A stretch of DNA of 51,416 nt from Arenimonas sp. GDDSR-1 (GTDB lineage: Bacteria > Pseudomonadota > Gammaproteobacteria > Xanthomonadales > Xanthomonadaceae): assembly GCF_025980345.1 (NCBI RefSeq), contig NZ_JAPDUI010000020.1, forward strand, positions 1 to 51,416, given 5' to 3'. The translations under genes and the position numbers were made by a program. Each line of letters begins with the position of its first letter. The stretch's first letter is position 1. The notes beneath the pieces were generated by a model. It saw only the letters and a list, made by a program, of their open reading frames with translations, searched no databases and had not been told where the DNA came from. Below are positions 1-7,917 of this stretch, in pieces.

Positions 1-850
1 ACCCGGCCAGATTGCCGGCGCTGTAGTGCGCCTGGTATTGCTGCAGCAAGGCCTCGGCTTCTTCGGCGCTGATTGCTTCCGGCACCGGCGCGGCAACTGG
101 AACCGGTTTCGGCAGCGGCATGGCGGTCGCGGTTTTCAGCGTTGAAGGCGGCGCATGGTTTTGCCGCGCGGCCGGCACTATCGGTTTTTTTTCCGGCGCT
201 GCCACTGTCGCAGCCGGCGCGGCGCGGGACGCCACCGGGGGCGGTGCGGGGCGCGTCTTCGTTGGGCGAATGATCGGCGCGGGCCATGCCGCGGCGGGCA
301 AGGCCTCCACAGTGGCCGATGCCGCCGTCGGTTTGTCGGTAGGCGCCACATACACCGGCGCCTCGGGCAGCAGACTGACCGCCAACAGCAGCAAGGCCCC
401 CGCCAGCAGGAGTCCGAGAAAAACCGGAAAGCGGCTGCGTGCCTGCCCCTGCGGCGGCATGCCGGCCTCGGGCAAGGCCGGAGGCGAAGGCGGCGGATGC
501 TTCAACGCGGTCCAGGCGCTGTTGACGCGCTCGGCCAACACTTGATCATCGGGATTGCGGTCCGGATGCAGCCAGCGGATCAGCAGGCGATGGTGCGTGC
601 GCGCGGTCGTCAGATCGTCGTCGGCGCGCAACCCCAGACAGCGGCGGGCATCGGCGCCGGCATGCAGGCAGACCTGCTGCAGGAATGCGGCCGCGGCGGC
701 ACGCTCCGTTGGCGTGGAAGTACCGTCATCGGTGGCGGTGCGGATCAGCGCCGTCATTTCCGGCGGCAGCGGCGCGCGTTGCAGGCCCGTCAGCAGGTCC
801 GGCTGATCGCGCAACCGCAATGCCTGCTGCAGGGCCGTGGATGCACTCAT
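1..850 (-). CDS. Membrane-anchored J-domain protein of the exopolysaccharide operon (C-terminus off the left edge)
   Basis: The frame is open from an ATG at 850 to the left edge with no stop, giving about 283 visible residues. The ATG overlaps the stop of the upstream wzc-like gene in an ATGA junction, which fixes the start. Residues ~85-117 look like helices II and III of a J domain: the run RLLIRWLHPDRNPDD carries the HPD tripeptide at ~95-97, and ERVNSAWTAL follows. A single hydrophobic segment (~141-161) comes after RSR, suggesting a cytoplasmic N-terminus. It is followed by a Pro/Ala-rich linker, then EAEALLQQYQAHYSAGNLAG at the edge, which resembles the start of an NTF2/SnoaL-like domain. 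J domains stimulate Hsp70 ATPases; a role in assembling or recycling the Wzc/Wza export machine is my inference. No zinc-finger or substrate domain of classical DnaJ is visible. The J-domain call is fairly secure; the C-terminal fold is a guess. Confidence 0.8.
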   Translation of the reverse strand, partial: MSASTALQQALRLRDQPDLLTGLQRAPLPPEMTALIRTATDDGTSTPTERAAAAAFLQQVCLHAGADARRCLGLRADDDLTTARTHHRLLIRWLHPDRNPDDQVLAERVNSAWTALKHPPPSPPALPEAGMPPQGQARSRFPVFLGLLLAGALLLLAVSLLPEAPVYVAPTDKPTAASATVEALPAAAWPAPIIRPTKTRPAPPPVASRAAPAATVAAPEKKPIVPAARQNHAPPSTLKTATAMPLPKPVPVAAPVPEAISAEEAEALLQQYQAHYSAGNLAG

Positions 851-3141
851 CGGGTCAGTTTTTTCGGAGTATTGCCGCCGTAGCTGTAGTAGTTGTAGGC
901 CCCGTAGTCGGCACCATAGCCATAGCCGTAGCCGTAGGCCGCATGCTTGGCTTCGAACTTGTTGATCAGCACGCCGACCAGACGCGCACGCGCCGAGAGC
1001 AGGCGCTTGACCGCGTTGGCGGCGATGACCTTGCGGGTGACTCCGGCCTCGATCACCAGCAGCACGCCTTCCACCCCCGAAGAGAGAATCGGCGCATCGG
1101 CCAGACCCATCACCGGCGGACCGTCGATGATGATCTGGTCGAAATGCTGCAGACCGTGCGCCAGCAACCGGCGCATGTTGTCATCGTGCAGCAGTTCGGC
1201 CGGATTCGGCGGCAGCGGCCCGGTGGTGACCACGCGCAGTCCCGGATAGTCGGTCTCGCGGATGATGGTTTCGAGCGTAGCGGCGCCGGCCAGGTAATTG
1301 CTCAGGCCGATTTCGTTGTCGATGCCCATCTTCTTGTGCATCGAGGGCTTGCGCATGTCGGAGTCGATCAGCAGCACGCGCTTGCCGATCTGGCTGAAGT
1401 TGCGGGCGATGGTGACCGCCGCGGTGGTCTTGCCCTCGCTCGGCGAGGCGCTGGTGATCAGCAGGCTGCGCGGCACGCCGGTGGCGGTGGCGAACTGCAG
1501 CGCGGTGCGCACCGAACGGTAGGCCTCGGCGAAGGCCGAGCGCACATCGGCGGTGACCGCCTCCAGGGTCTGTCCGGCCTTGAGTTTCGGAATCACCCCG
1601 AGCACGGCCAGACTCAGGCGTTTTTCCACGTCCTCGGAATTCTTCAGGGTGTCGTCCATGTATTCCAGCAGCAGCACCAACAGCAGGCCGAGCACCAGCC
1701 CGAGCAACAGCGCCACCGCCAGATTGAGCGGAATGTTCGGGCGGTATTTATTGGCGCTGACCGCCTTGTCGACGATCAGGATGTTGTTCAGGCCGACGCC
1801 GGCGGCTACGCCGATTTCCTTGTAGCGCTGCAGGGTGGCTTCGTACAGCTGGCGGTTGGTATCGACCTCGCGCTTGAAGATGTTGTACTGGATCGAGCGG
1901 CTCTTCAGATCCAGCGCTTCGCCCTTGAGCGAACCGATCTGGGCCACGATCATGTTTTCGTTCTGCTGGGCGGCCTCGTATTCGGCCCGGATGGCCGATT
2001 TGATGGCGGCGATTTCGGCCGCGATCTGCTTGTCGGTTTCGTCGATCTGCGCTTTGAGCTGCAGCATGGCCGGGTAGCCCGGCTTGAACTGGCTGAGCTT
2101 GTTCTGGTAATCGGCCATCAGCTTGGACCGCGATTCCATCAAGGAGCGCACGATCGAATTGCCGCCGGTGGCTCCGAAGGTGACCATGCCGACGCTGGAC
2201 TGCGCCTGCGACCACTGCGACTGGGCGCGGATGCGTTCTTCCTTGGCTTTGGCCAGCGCGGCATTGAGCGCGCCGAGGTTCTGTTCCGGCAGGGTCCCGT
2301 CGGCCTCATCGCCGGAACTGACGATCTGCTCCTTGGCGGCGAAACGCACCAGCTGCGCCTCGGAATCCTCCAGTTTGATTTTCAGCTGCTTGAGCTGGTC
2401 TTCCAGGTAACTCTTGGCGTAACTGGACGTCTCGAAGCGGGTTTCCAGATTGCGGCTCTGGAACGCCTCGGCCAGGCTGTTGGCCGACAGGATGGCAAAT
2501 CCCGGATCGGTGCTGTTGTAGTGGATCTTGACCAGCCGGGTGTTGCGCACCGGTTCGATGGTGTAGCCGCTCTTGAAGGCATCGACGCGGCGCAGGGCCT
2601 TGGCCTTTTCCGCGGCCGGGTCGGTCTTTCCGGGGGGCGCGCCGGCGCCGAACCAGCTTTTGATCTGGCTGGCGGCCGAGGGCTGGAACACGCTTTCGAA
2701 ACGCTTCTGGTTCTGGAATCCGATATCGCTGAGCACGCGCGAGGCCAGTTCGCGGCTCTGCAGCAGCTGGTACTGGGTGTTCAGGTAGTTCGGGTCGTTG
2801 ATGAAACCCGCCATCGGGTTGGCATCGTTGTTGGTGATGTTCATCAGCTCGCGGTCGATCTGCACCGAAGCCGTGGCCCGGTACACCGGGGTGATCATCA
2901 GCGAGGCCACCAGCGCGAACACGAACACGATGCCGACCGTGGCGGCGATGGTCCAGCGCCGTTTCATCAGGATGTGCCACAGGCCCATCAGGTCGATGTT
3001 GAATTCGTCCTGGTCGGCGTTCAGCACATCGGTGCTGAGCACGCCCGGCGCGTACGCCGCCAGCTCGCCGCCGGTGCTGTCGCGGCGGATCGGCAGGGCG
3101 TTGCCGCTGGGGCTGTCGGACGGATCGGAATTCTGCGTCAT
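847..3141 (-). CDS. Wzc-like polysaccharide co-polymerase with C-terminal tyrosine autokinase
   Basis: 764 residues. An N-terminal cytoplasmic tail (~1-60) precedes TM1 (~64-83), a long periplasmic Wzz/GNVR region with coiled-coil-like stretches (~85-475), and TM2 (~480-500, very Leu-rich). The cytoplasmic CpsD/CapB-like kinase has Walker A SPSEGKT (~566-572), Walker A' LLIDSDMRKP (~591-600) and Walker B IIIDGPP (~670-676). The C-terminus holds a cluster of nine tyrosines within ~736-754, the usual autophosphorylation tail of BY-kinases. The family sets polysaccharide chain length and drives export through cycles of phosphorylation at the inner membrane. It lies directly downstream of the Wza-like gene and overlaps the J-domain gene by 4 bases. 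The PHP phosphatase encoded two genes upstream is the likely antagonist. The polysaccharide itself cannot be named. Confidence 0.93.
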   Translation of the reverse strand: MTQNSDPSDSPSGNALPIRRDSTGGELAAYAPGVLSTDVLNADQDEFNIDLMGLWHILMKRRWTIAATVGIVFVFALVASLMITPVYRATASVQIDRELMNITNNDANPMAGFINDPNYLNTQYQLLQSRELASRVLSDIGFQNQKRFESVFQPSAASQIKSWFGAGAPPGKTDPAAEKAKALRRVDAFKSGYTIEPVRNTRLVKIHYNSTDPGFAILSANSLAEAFQSRNLETRFETSSYAKSYLEDQLKQLKIKLEDSEAQLVRFAAKEQIVSSGDEADGTLPEQNLGALNAALAKAKEERIRAQSQWSQAQSSVGMVTFGATGGNSIVRSLMESRSKLMADYQNKLSQFKPGYPAMLQLKAQIDETDKQIAAEIAAIKSAIRAEYEAAQQNENMIVAQIGSLKGEALDLKSRSIQYNIFKREVDTNRQLYEATLQRYKEIGVAAGVGLNNILIVDKAVSANKYRPNIPLNLAVALLLGLVLGLLLVLLLEYMDDTLKNSEDVEKRLSLAVLGVIPKLKAGQTLEAVTADVRSAFAEAYRSVRTALQFATATGVPRSLLITSASPSEGKTTAAVTIARNFSQIGKRVLLIDSDMRKPSMHKKMGIDNEIGLSNYLAGAATLETIIRETDYPGLRVVTTGPLPPNPAELLHDDNMRRLLAHGLQHFDQIIIDGPPVMGLADAPILSSGVEGVLLVIEAGVTRKVIAANAVKRLLSARARLVGVLINKFEAKHAAYGYGYGYGADYGAYNYYSYGGNTPKKLTR

Positions 3142-3168
3142 GCGAAGTCTCGGTGGATGCGGCGCGGA

Positions 3169-3885
3169 TCAGTACAGGATGAAGGCATTCACCAGCGGAA
3201 TGCTTTCCAGGAATTTGCGGTAGGCCCACTTGCGGTTGGACACGCCGACCACGATGATGTCGTCGCCGAAGATCTGCGGATCGGCGGCATCGCCCTTGCG
3301 GATCAGGTTCAGATCGAACTTGGCCGCCATGCGCTGGCCGTTGACGGTGCGGAACACCAGAATCGAATCGAGCTGGGCCAGATTCATGTCGATGCCTTCA
3401 GCCAGGGCGATGGCCTGCAGCAGACTGGTCTTGCCCTTGATCGGGTAGATGCCGGATTTGTTGACCGCGCCCTCGATGGTGACCCGCTGGCTGGTGAATT
3501 CCTTGATGAACACGTTGATCTGCGGATTCTGCAGCAGCGATTTGCCGTAAGACGCCATCAGTTCCTGCTCGAGTTCTTCCACGGTTTTGCCGCCGGCCAG
3601 CACGGTACCGATCAGCGGCAGCGAGATCTGCCCGACGCTGTTGACCCGCACTTCGCGTTTGAGGTCTTCATTGAGGAACACCGACACTTCCAGCAGATCC
3701 TGCGGACCGATACGGTACTCGGTGCTGCCGCTGTACACGCCCTTGATCGAGATATTGTCGGGCAGCGCCAATTCAACCGATTCGGCGACCTTCTTGACCG
3801 GCACCGCCGGCGCGGGATCGGCGGCCGAGGCCAGGCCGGCGGCCAGCAGCAGTGCGGGAATCAGGGATCGGGCAAGTCGTTTCAT
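3169..3885 (-). CDS. Wza/GumB-like polysaccharide export protein
   Basis: 238 residues with a signal peptide (MKRLARSLIPALLLAAGLASA, cleavage expected near residue 21-22). The mature part contains a poly-export domain (~50-135; YRIGPQDLLEVSVF, GQISLPLIGTVLAGGKT) followed by an SLBB-type segment (VTIEGAVNKSGIYPIKG). Known members form the outer-membrane or periplasmic channel through which capsule or exopolysaccharide leaves the cell, working with the Wzc-type co-polymerase encoded just downstream. The length is close to GumB-type proteins and much shorter than E. coli Wza (~380). No lipobox cysteine is present, so acyl anchoring as in Wza is not expected. A gap of 27 bases to the wzc-like start supports one operon. 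Confidence 0.9.
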   Translation of the reverse strand: MKRLARSLIPALLLAAGLASAADPAPAVPVKKVAESVELALPDNISIKGVYSGSTEYRIGPQDLLEVSVFLNEDLKREVRVNSVGQISLPLIGTVLAGGKTVEELEQELMASYGKSLLQNPQINVFIKEFTSQRVTIEGAVNKSGIYPIKGKTSLLQAIALAEGIDMNLAQLDSILVFRTVNGQRMAAKFDLNLIRKGDAADPQIFGDDIIVVGVSNRKWAYRKFLESIPLVNAFILY

Positions 3886-3899
3886 GGGATTCCGTTCAC

Positions 3900-4703
3900 T
3901 CAGTGGGGTTTGCGTCGGAACAGACCGCGCCAGAACGGCCGCTCCGGGCCATCGGCGACCCGGGCCTCCGGCAAGGGCGGCAACAAAGGGGCTGGCACAT
4001 TATCAAGGATGCCTTGGGGTCTTGTCACCACCAGATGCGTGGCCGCTTCGGCGCCCAGGCGGCGGGCGGCGGCGGTGCGGGCTTCGGCCAGCAGGGGCGG
4101 CCGACGGTCGATATGGTGGGCGTCGGTGGCGAGGATGTGGCAGAAGCCCTCGTCGAGGATGCGCTCGGCCCAGTATTTCGGGCGCGGCCCGTAGCGGCCG
4201 GTCAGGCTGCCGGAAGTCAGCTGCATCCAGGCGCCGGAAGCCACCAAGCGCTTGAACACCGGGTAATGCTCCTCGATCCAGGTCAGCCGCTCGGGATGGG
4301 TGACCACCGGCACATAGCCGGCCGCCACCAGGGCGAACACCGATTCTTCCAGGCGTGGCGGCGCCACGTGATGCGGCGGTTCGAACAGGAAATAGCGTGA
4401 ACCGTTGAGGCGCGGAATGCGGTCGGCGCGCAATCCGTCGAGCAGATCGGGGGCCAGATGGGTGTCGGCGCCTTCCACCAGCCGCAGCGGAATGCCGGCT
4501 TCGGCCAGCGCCGTGCGGAACGCGGCGATGGCGGCGCGGATGCCGTCGGCGCTGTTTTCATACAGGCCCGGATAGATGTGCGGCGTGCAGGCGGTGACGG
4601 TGATGCCGTCGTCCACCGCGCAACGCGCCATGGCCAGCGCCACCGCCAGATCCGGCGCACCGTCGTCGATGCCGGGCAGGATATGGCAGTGCAGATCGAT
4701 CAC
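3900..4703 (-). CDS. PHP-family protein tyrosine phosphatase (CpsB/YwqE type)
   Basis: 267 residues that begin with the metal-binding motif DLHCHILPGIDDG. Other PHP metal ligands appear as TPH (~50), GADTHL (~79-84), HPER (~137-140) and ATDAHH (~194-199). CpsB/Wzh/YwqE enzymes are manganese-dependent phosphatases that dephosphorylate the tyrosine tail of the cognate BY-kinase; that kinase is encoded two genes downstream. The start ATG overlaps the manC stop (ATGA at 4700-4703). The C-terminus is Pro/Arg-rich (~240-267) and beyond the catalytic fold. An unrelated PHP hydrolase is possible, but the operon context makes the tyrosine phosphatase role likely. Confidence 0.9.
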   Translation of the reverse strand: MIDLHCHILPGIDDGAPDLAVALAMARCAVDDGITVTACTPHIYPGLYENSADGIRAAIAAFRTALAEAGIPLRLVEGADTHLAPDLLDGLRADRIPRLNGSRYFLFEPPHHVAPPRLEESVFALVAAGYVPVVTHPERLTWIEEHYPVFKRLVASGAWMQLTSGSLTGRYGPRPKYWAERILDEGFCHILATDAHHIDRRPPLLAEARTAAARRLGAEAATHLVVTRPQGILDNVPAPLLPPLPEARVADGPERPFWRGLFRRKPH

Positions 4704-6124
4704 GGGCTCTGGGTGTCCGGTGAACGGCCGTAGACGTCTTCGAAGCGCACGATGTCGTCTTCGCCCAGATAGCCGCCGGACTGCACTTCAATCAGCTCCA
4801 GCGGGATATTGCCGGGATTTTCCAGGCGGTGCACGCTGCCCAGCGGAATATAGGTGCTCTGGTTTTCCGAAAGCATGAACACCTTGTCGTCGCAGGTCAC
4901 CCGCGCGGTACCGCTGACCACGATCCAGTGTTCGGCGCGATGGTGGTGCATCTGCAGACTGAGCGCGGCGCCGGGTTTGACCACGATGCGTTTGACCTGG
5001 AAGCGCGCGCCGGCATCGACCGAATCGTAATTGCCCCAGGGCCGGAACACTTTCCGGTGCCAGGTCGCCTGCGGGCGCTGTTCGGCTTTCAGCCGCGCGA
5101 CTATGTCTTTGACTTCCTGCACGCGGTCCTTGTGCGCGACCAGCACGGCATCGTCGGTGTCGACCACCACGATGTCATCCAATCCCAGCAGGGCCAGCAG
5201 GCGCTTTTCGCCCATGGCCAGGGTGTTGCGGCAATCCAGGGCCAGCACATCGCCGTGATGGGCGTTGCCGTCGCCGTCCTGCTCGGCCACCTGCCAGAGC
5301 GCCTGCCAGGAACCGACATCGCTCCAGCCGACGCGGATCGGCAGCACGAAGCCGGCGCGGGTTTTTTCCATGACCGCATAGTCGATCGAATCCGAGGCCA
5401 TGGCGCTGAATGCATCTTTGTCCAGACGGATGAAGTCGGCATCGCGTTGCGCCTTGGCCACGGCGGTCTCGGCCAATTCCACCATCAAGGGATGGGTCTT
5501 GGCCAATTCGTCGAGATAGACGCGGGCCTTGAACAGGAACATGCCGGAGTTCCAGAAATAATCGCCGGAGGCCACATATGCTTCGGCAGTGGCGATGTCG
5601 GGTTTTTCCACAAAGCGCTCGATGCCGCGCACGCCCTCCCCGGCCTTGGCCTTGATGTAGCCGAAGCCGGTTTCCGGCGCTTCCGGCACGATACCGAAGG
5701 TGACCACGGCGCCGCCTTCTGCGGCCGGCAAGGCTTGAACCACCGCGGCCTGAAAGCCCTCGACATCGGTAATGGCGTGATCGGACGGCATCACCAGCAG
5801 CACCGCCTCGGCATCGGCGCTCAGCGCCTGGAACGCAGCAGCGGCGATGGCCGGCGCGGTATTGCGGCCGACCGGTTCCAGCAACAGTGCGCCGGCGGGC
5901 ACACCGATGGCCTGCAGCTGTTCGGCGACCAGGAAGCGGTGACTTTCGTTGGCGACCACAATCGGGGCCTGCGCCGACAGCCCGCGCAGACGCAATGCGG
6001 TCGCCTGCAGCAAGGAATGTGCGCCGATGACCGGCAGGAATTGTTTGGGGTGCGCTTCGCGCGACAAGGGCCACAAACGGGTGCCGGAGCCCCCGGACAA
6101 TATCACCGGCGTGATCGAATTCAT
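4700..6124 (-). CDS. manC: Mannose-1-phosphate guanylyltransferase / mannose-6-phosphate isomerase
   Basis: 474 residues from ATG 6124; the frame stays open far upstream, but homology begins at MNSITPVILSGGSGTRLWP, so this start was chosen. The N-terminal GT-A nucleotidyltransferase domain shows GGSGTRLWP (~10-18), KQFLP and FVEKP. The C-terminal cupin (type II phosphomannose isomerase) contains QMHHHRAEHWIVVSG. Bifunctional ManC/AlgA-type enzymes make GDP-mannose, a sugar-nucleotide precursor for exopolysaccharide, from fructose-6-phosphate (with a phosphomannomutase not seen here). It is the first gene of the minus-strand polysaccharide operon and is divergent from amgK. GDP-mannose supply suggests a mannose- or fucose-type sugar in the product, but it could also feed LPS synthesis. 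Confidence 0.95.
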   Translation of the reverse strand: MNSITPVILSGGSGTRLWPLSREAHPKQFLPVIGAHSLLQATALRLRGLSAQAPIVVANESHRFLVAEQLQAIGVPAGALLLEPVGRNTAPAIAAAAFQALSADAEAVLLVMPSDHAITDVEGFQAAVVQALPAAEGGAVVTFGIVPEAPETGFGYIKAKAGEGVRGIERFVEKPDIATAEAYVASGDYFWNSGMFLFKARVYLDELAKTHPLMVELAETAVAKAQRDADFIRLDKDAFSAMASDSIDYAVMEKTRAGFVLPIRVGWSDVGSWQALWQVAEQDGDGNAHHGDVLALDCRNTLAMGEKRLLALLGLDDIVVVDTDDAVLVAHKDRVQEVKDIVARLKAEQRPQATWHRKVFRPWGNYDSVDAGARFQVKRIVVKPGAALSLQMHHHRAEHWIVVSGTARVTCDDKVFMLSENQSTYIPLGSVHRLENPGNIPLELIEVQSGGYLGEDDIVRFEDVYGRSPDTQSP

Positions 6125-6208
6125 CGGTACTTCCCTACAGCTTCCAGTATCATGTCTATTAAACCACCATTCCGCCCCTGCTCCCACCTGAGAAATTCCT
6201 AGCCACGC
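6125..6208. promoter_or_regulatory. Divergent intergenic region between manC and amgK
   Basis: This 84-base gap must carry the promoters for the exopolysaccharide operon (leftward) and for amgK-murU (rightward). For the rightward direction TATCAT at 6148-6153 resembles a -10 box, but no convincing -35 lies at the right distance. For the leftward direction a GATACT-like -10 is present without a good -35. I see no hairpin or clear operator. Confidence 0.35.
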
Positions 6209-7210
6209 ATGACTGCCTTCCAACGTCCCGCCCAACGCCTGCTCTGGGCCCAGACCGTCCTCGACGACGCCACGCTGCAGCTGGAAAGCGCGTCGGCCGA
6301 TGCCAGCTTCCGCAGTTACTGGCGCGGCCACAGCGGCGGCCGCACCTGGATCGTGATGGATGCGCCGCCGGACAAGGAAGACACCGGGCCGTGGCTGGCG
6401 ATGGCCAAGCGCCTGACCGATGCCGGATTGAATGCGCCGCTGATCCGCGGCGTGGATGCCGAAAACGGTTTCGTGCTGATGAGCGATCTGGGCACGCGCC
6501 TGTTTCTGCCGGAACTCAATGAACAGACGGTAAACACGCTTTACGGGCAGGCCCTCGATGCCCTGCTGGAGATGCAGACCCGCGTGGCCTGCGACGATCT
6601 TCCGCCCTACGATGAAGCGCGCCTGGTCACCGAGATGGAACTGATGCCGACCTGGCTGTTCGAACGCCACCTGGGTTTCACCCCGAGTTGCGGGCAATGG
6701 GATGTGATCGAAACCGCGTTCCGCGCCCTGGTGACCAGCGCCACGGCGCAGACCCAGGTGTTCGTGCACCGCGATTACCATTCGCGCAATCTGCTGATCG
6801 ATGACTCCGGAAAACCCGGCATCCTCGATTTCCAGGATGCCGTGCGCGGCCCGATGACCTACGATCTGGTGTCGATCCTGCGCGACTGCTACATCGCCTG
6901 GCCGATCGAGCGGGTGGAAACCTGGGTCGAGCATTACCGCGAACGCGCCGAAGCCGCCGGCCTGCGCACCGGCGGTCCGGAACGCTTCCTGCGCGCCTTC
7001 GATCTGATGGGCCTGCAGCGCCACATCAAGGTGCTCGGCATTTTCTGCCGCCTGTATTACCGCGACGGCAAAGCCGGTTACCTCAACGACCTGCCGCTGG
7101 TCTGGCAGTACACCCGCGACATCGGCCGCAAGTATCCGGAAACCGCGGCGCTGATCGATCTGATCGAACAGGCCATCGGCGGCCGCGATCTGCGTCTGCC
7201 GAGCGCCTGA
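6209..7210 (+). CDS. amgK: N-acetylmuramate/N-acetylglucosamine anomeric kinase
   Basis: 333 residues with an aminoglycoside-phosphotransferase fold. The catalytic loop is HRDYHSRNLLID (~189-200), followed by the metal-binding ILDFQDAVRGP. AmgK phosphorylates MurNAc or GlcNAc at the anomeric carbon, so recovered cell-wall sugar can be returned to UDP-MurNAc without de novo MurA/MurB synthesis. The assignment rests mainly on the partner gene: murU starts one base inside this stop codon (TGATG at 7208-7212), the same amgK-murU pairing known from Pseudomonas. On sequence alone it would be a generic APH-family kinase. Confidence 0.9.
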   Translation: MTAFQRPAQRLLWAQTVLDDATLQLESASADASFRSYWRGHSGGRTWIVMDAPPDKEDTGPWLAMAKRLTDAGLNAPLIRGVDAENGFVLMSDLGTRLFLPELNEQTVNTLYGQALDALLEMQTRVACDDLPPYDEARLVTEMELMPTWLFERHLGFTPSCGQWDVIETAFRALVTSATAQTQVFVHRDYHSRNLLIDDSGKPGILDFQDAVRGPMTYDLVSILRDCYIAWPIERVETWVEHYRERAEAAGLRTGGPERFLRAFDLMGLQRHIKVLGIFCRLYYRDGKAGYLNDLPLVWQYTRDIGRKYPETAALIDLIEQAIGGRDLRLPSA

Positions 7211-7917
7211 TGGACGCGCTGATTTTCGCGGCCGGCAAAGGCGAGCGCATGCGCCCGCTGACCGAAACCACGCCCAAGCCCCTGCTCGCCGTGGGCGGCA
7301 AGCGCCTGATCGAATGGCATCTGGAAAAACTGGCCGGCATCGGCGTGCGCCGGGCGGTCATCAACACGTCCTGGCTGGCCGAGTGTTTCGAACCCGCGCT
7401 CGGCGATGGCCGCCGTTGGGGTCTGGAGCTGGTGTATTCGTATGAAGGCCGTGAGCCGCTGGAGACCGGCGGCGGCATGGCCAAGGCCATCGGACAGATG
7501 GACGGCGCGCCGTTTCTGGCGGTGAACGGCGATGTGTTCTGCGACTATGATTTCACCCGACTGCCGCACGCTCCCGCAGGCTTGGCGCATCTGGTCATGG
7601 TCGACAATCCCGGGCACAACCCGAAAGGGGATTTCGCGCTGCAGGCCGATGGCCGTTTGGCCTCCGAAGGCGAATCACGGCTGACCTTCTCCGGCATCGG
7701 CCTCTACCGCCCGGAATTGCTGCTGGATTGCCGAAACGACTGGCAGCAACCCGGCGTGGCGCACCCGCGCTTCAAACTGGCTCCGATCCTGCGCGCCGCC
7801 ATGCATGCCGGAAAAATTACCGGCGAACATCATCGCGGGGCATGGACCGATGTCGGCACCCCGGAACGCTTGGCGGAATTGGATCAAAGCCTGCGCGCGG
7901 ATTCGCGACGCGGCTAA
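7210..7917 (+). CDS. murU: N-acetylmuramate alpha-1-phosphate uridylyltransferase
   Basis: 235 residues, a nucleotidyltransferase with the signature FAAGKGERMRPLT (~6-18), TPKPLL, and NGDVF (~103-107) for metal binding. It converts MurNAc-1-phosphate and UTP to UDP-MurNAc, the step after AmgK, and so forms a fosfomycin-insensitive recycling route around MurA. Family relatives include RmlA/GlmU-type and mannose-1-phosphate guanylyltransferase-like enzymes; the translational overlap with amgK decides the call. Its stop codon overlaps the stop of the convergent hda gene (7914-7917). Confidence 0.9.
   Translation: MDALIFAAGKGERMRPLTETTPKPLLAVGGKRLIEWHLEKLAGIGVRRAVINTSWLAECFEPALGDGRRWGLELVYSYEGREPLETGGGMAKAIGQMDGAPFLAVNGDVFCDYDFTRLPHAPAGLAHLVMVDNPGHNPKGDFALQADGRLASEGESRLTFSGIGLYRPELLLDCRNDWQQPGVAHPRFKLAPILRAAMHAGKITGEHHRGAWTDVGTPERLAELDQSLRADSRRG

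Noticed and set aside
847-3141. Tyr/Gly-rich tail of the Wzc-like protein considered as a separate repeat element.
   Set aside because: It is the normal autophosphorylation tail of BY-kinases and is in frame with the kinase domain.
685-4194. A 1169-codon open frame on the plus strand.
   Set aside because: It is antisense to the well-supported Wzc/Wza genes, has low-complexity Arg/Gln/His-rich composition and reflects GC-rich codon bias.
6125-7024. A 300-codon N-terminal extension of ManC.
   Set aside because: It is antisense to amgK, lacks homology to the nucleotidyltransferase family, and ManC homology begins exactly at ATG 6124.
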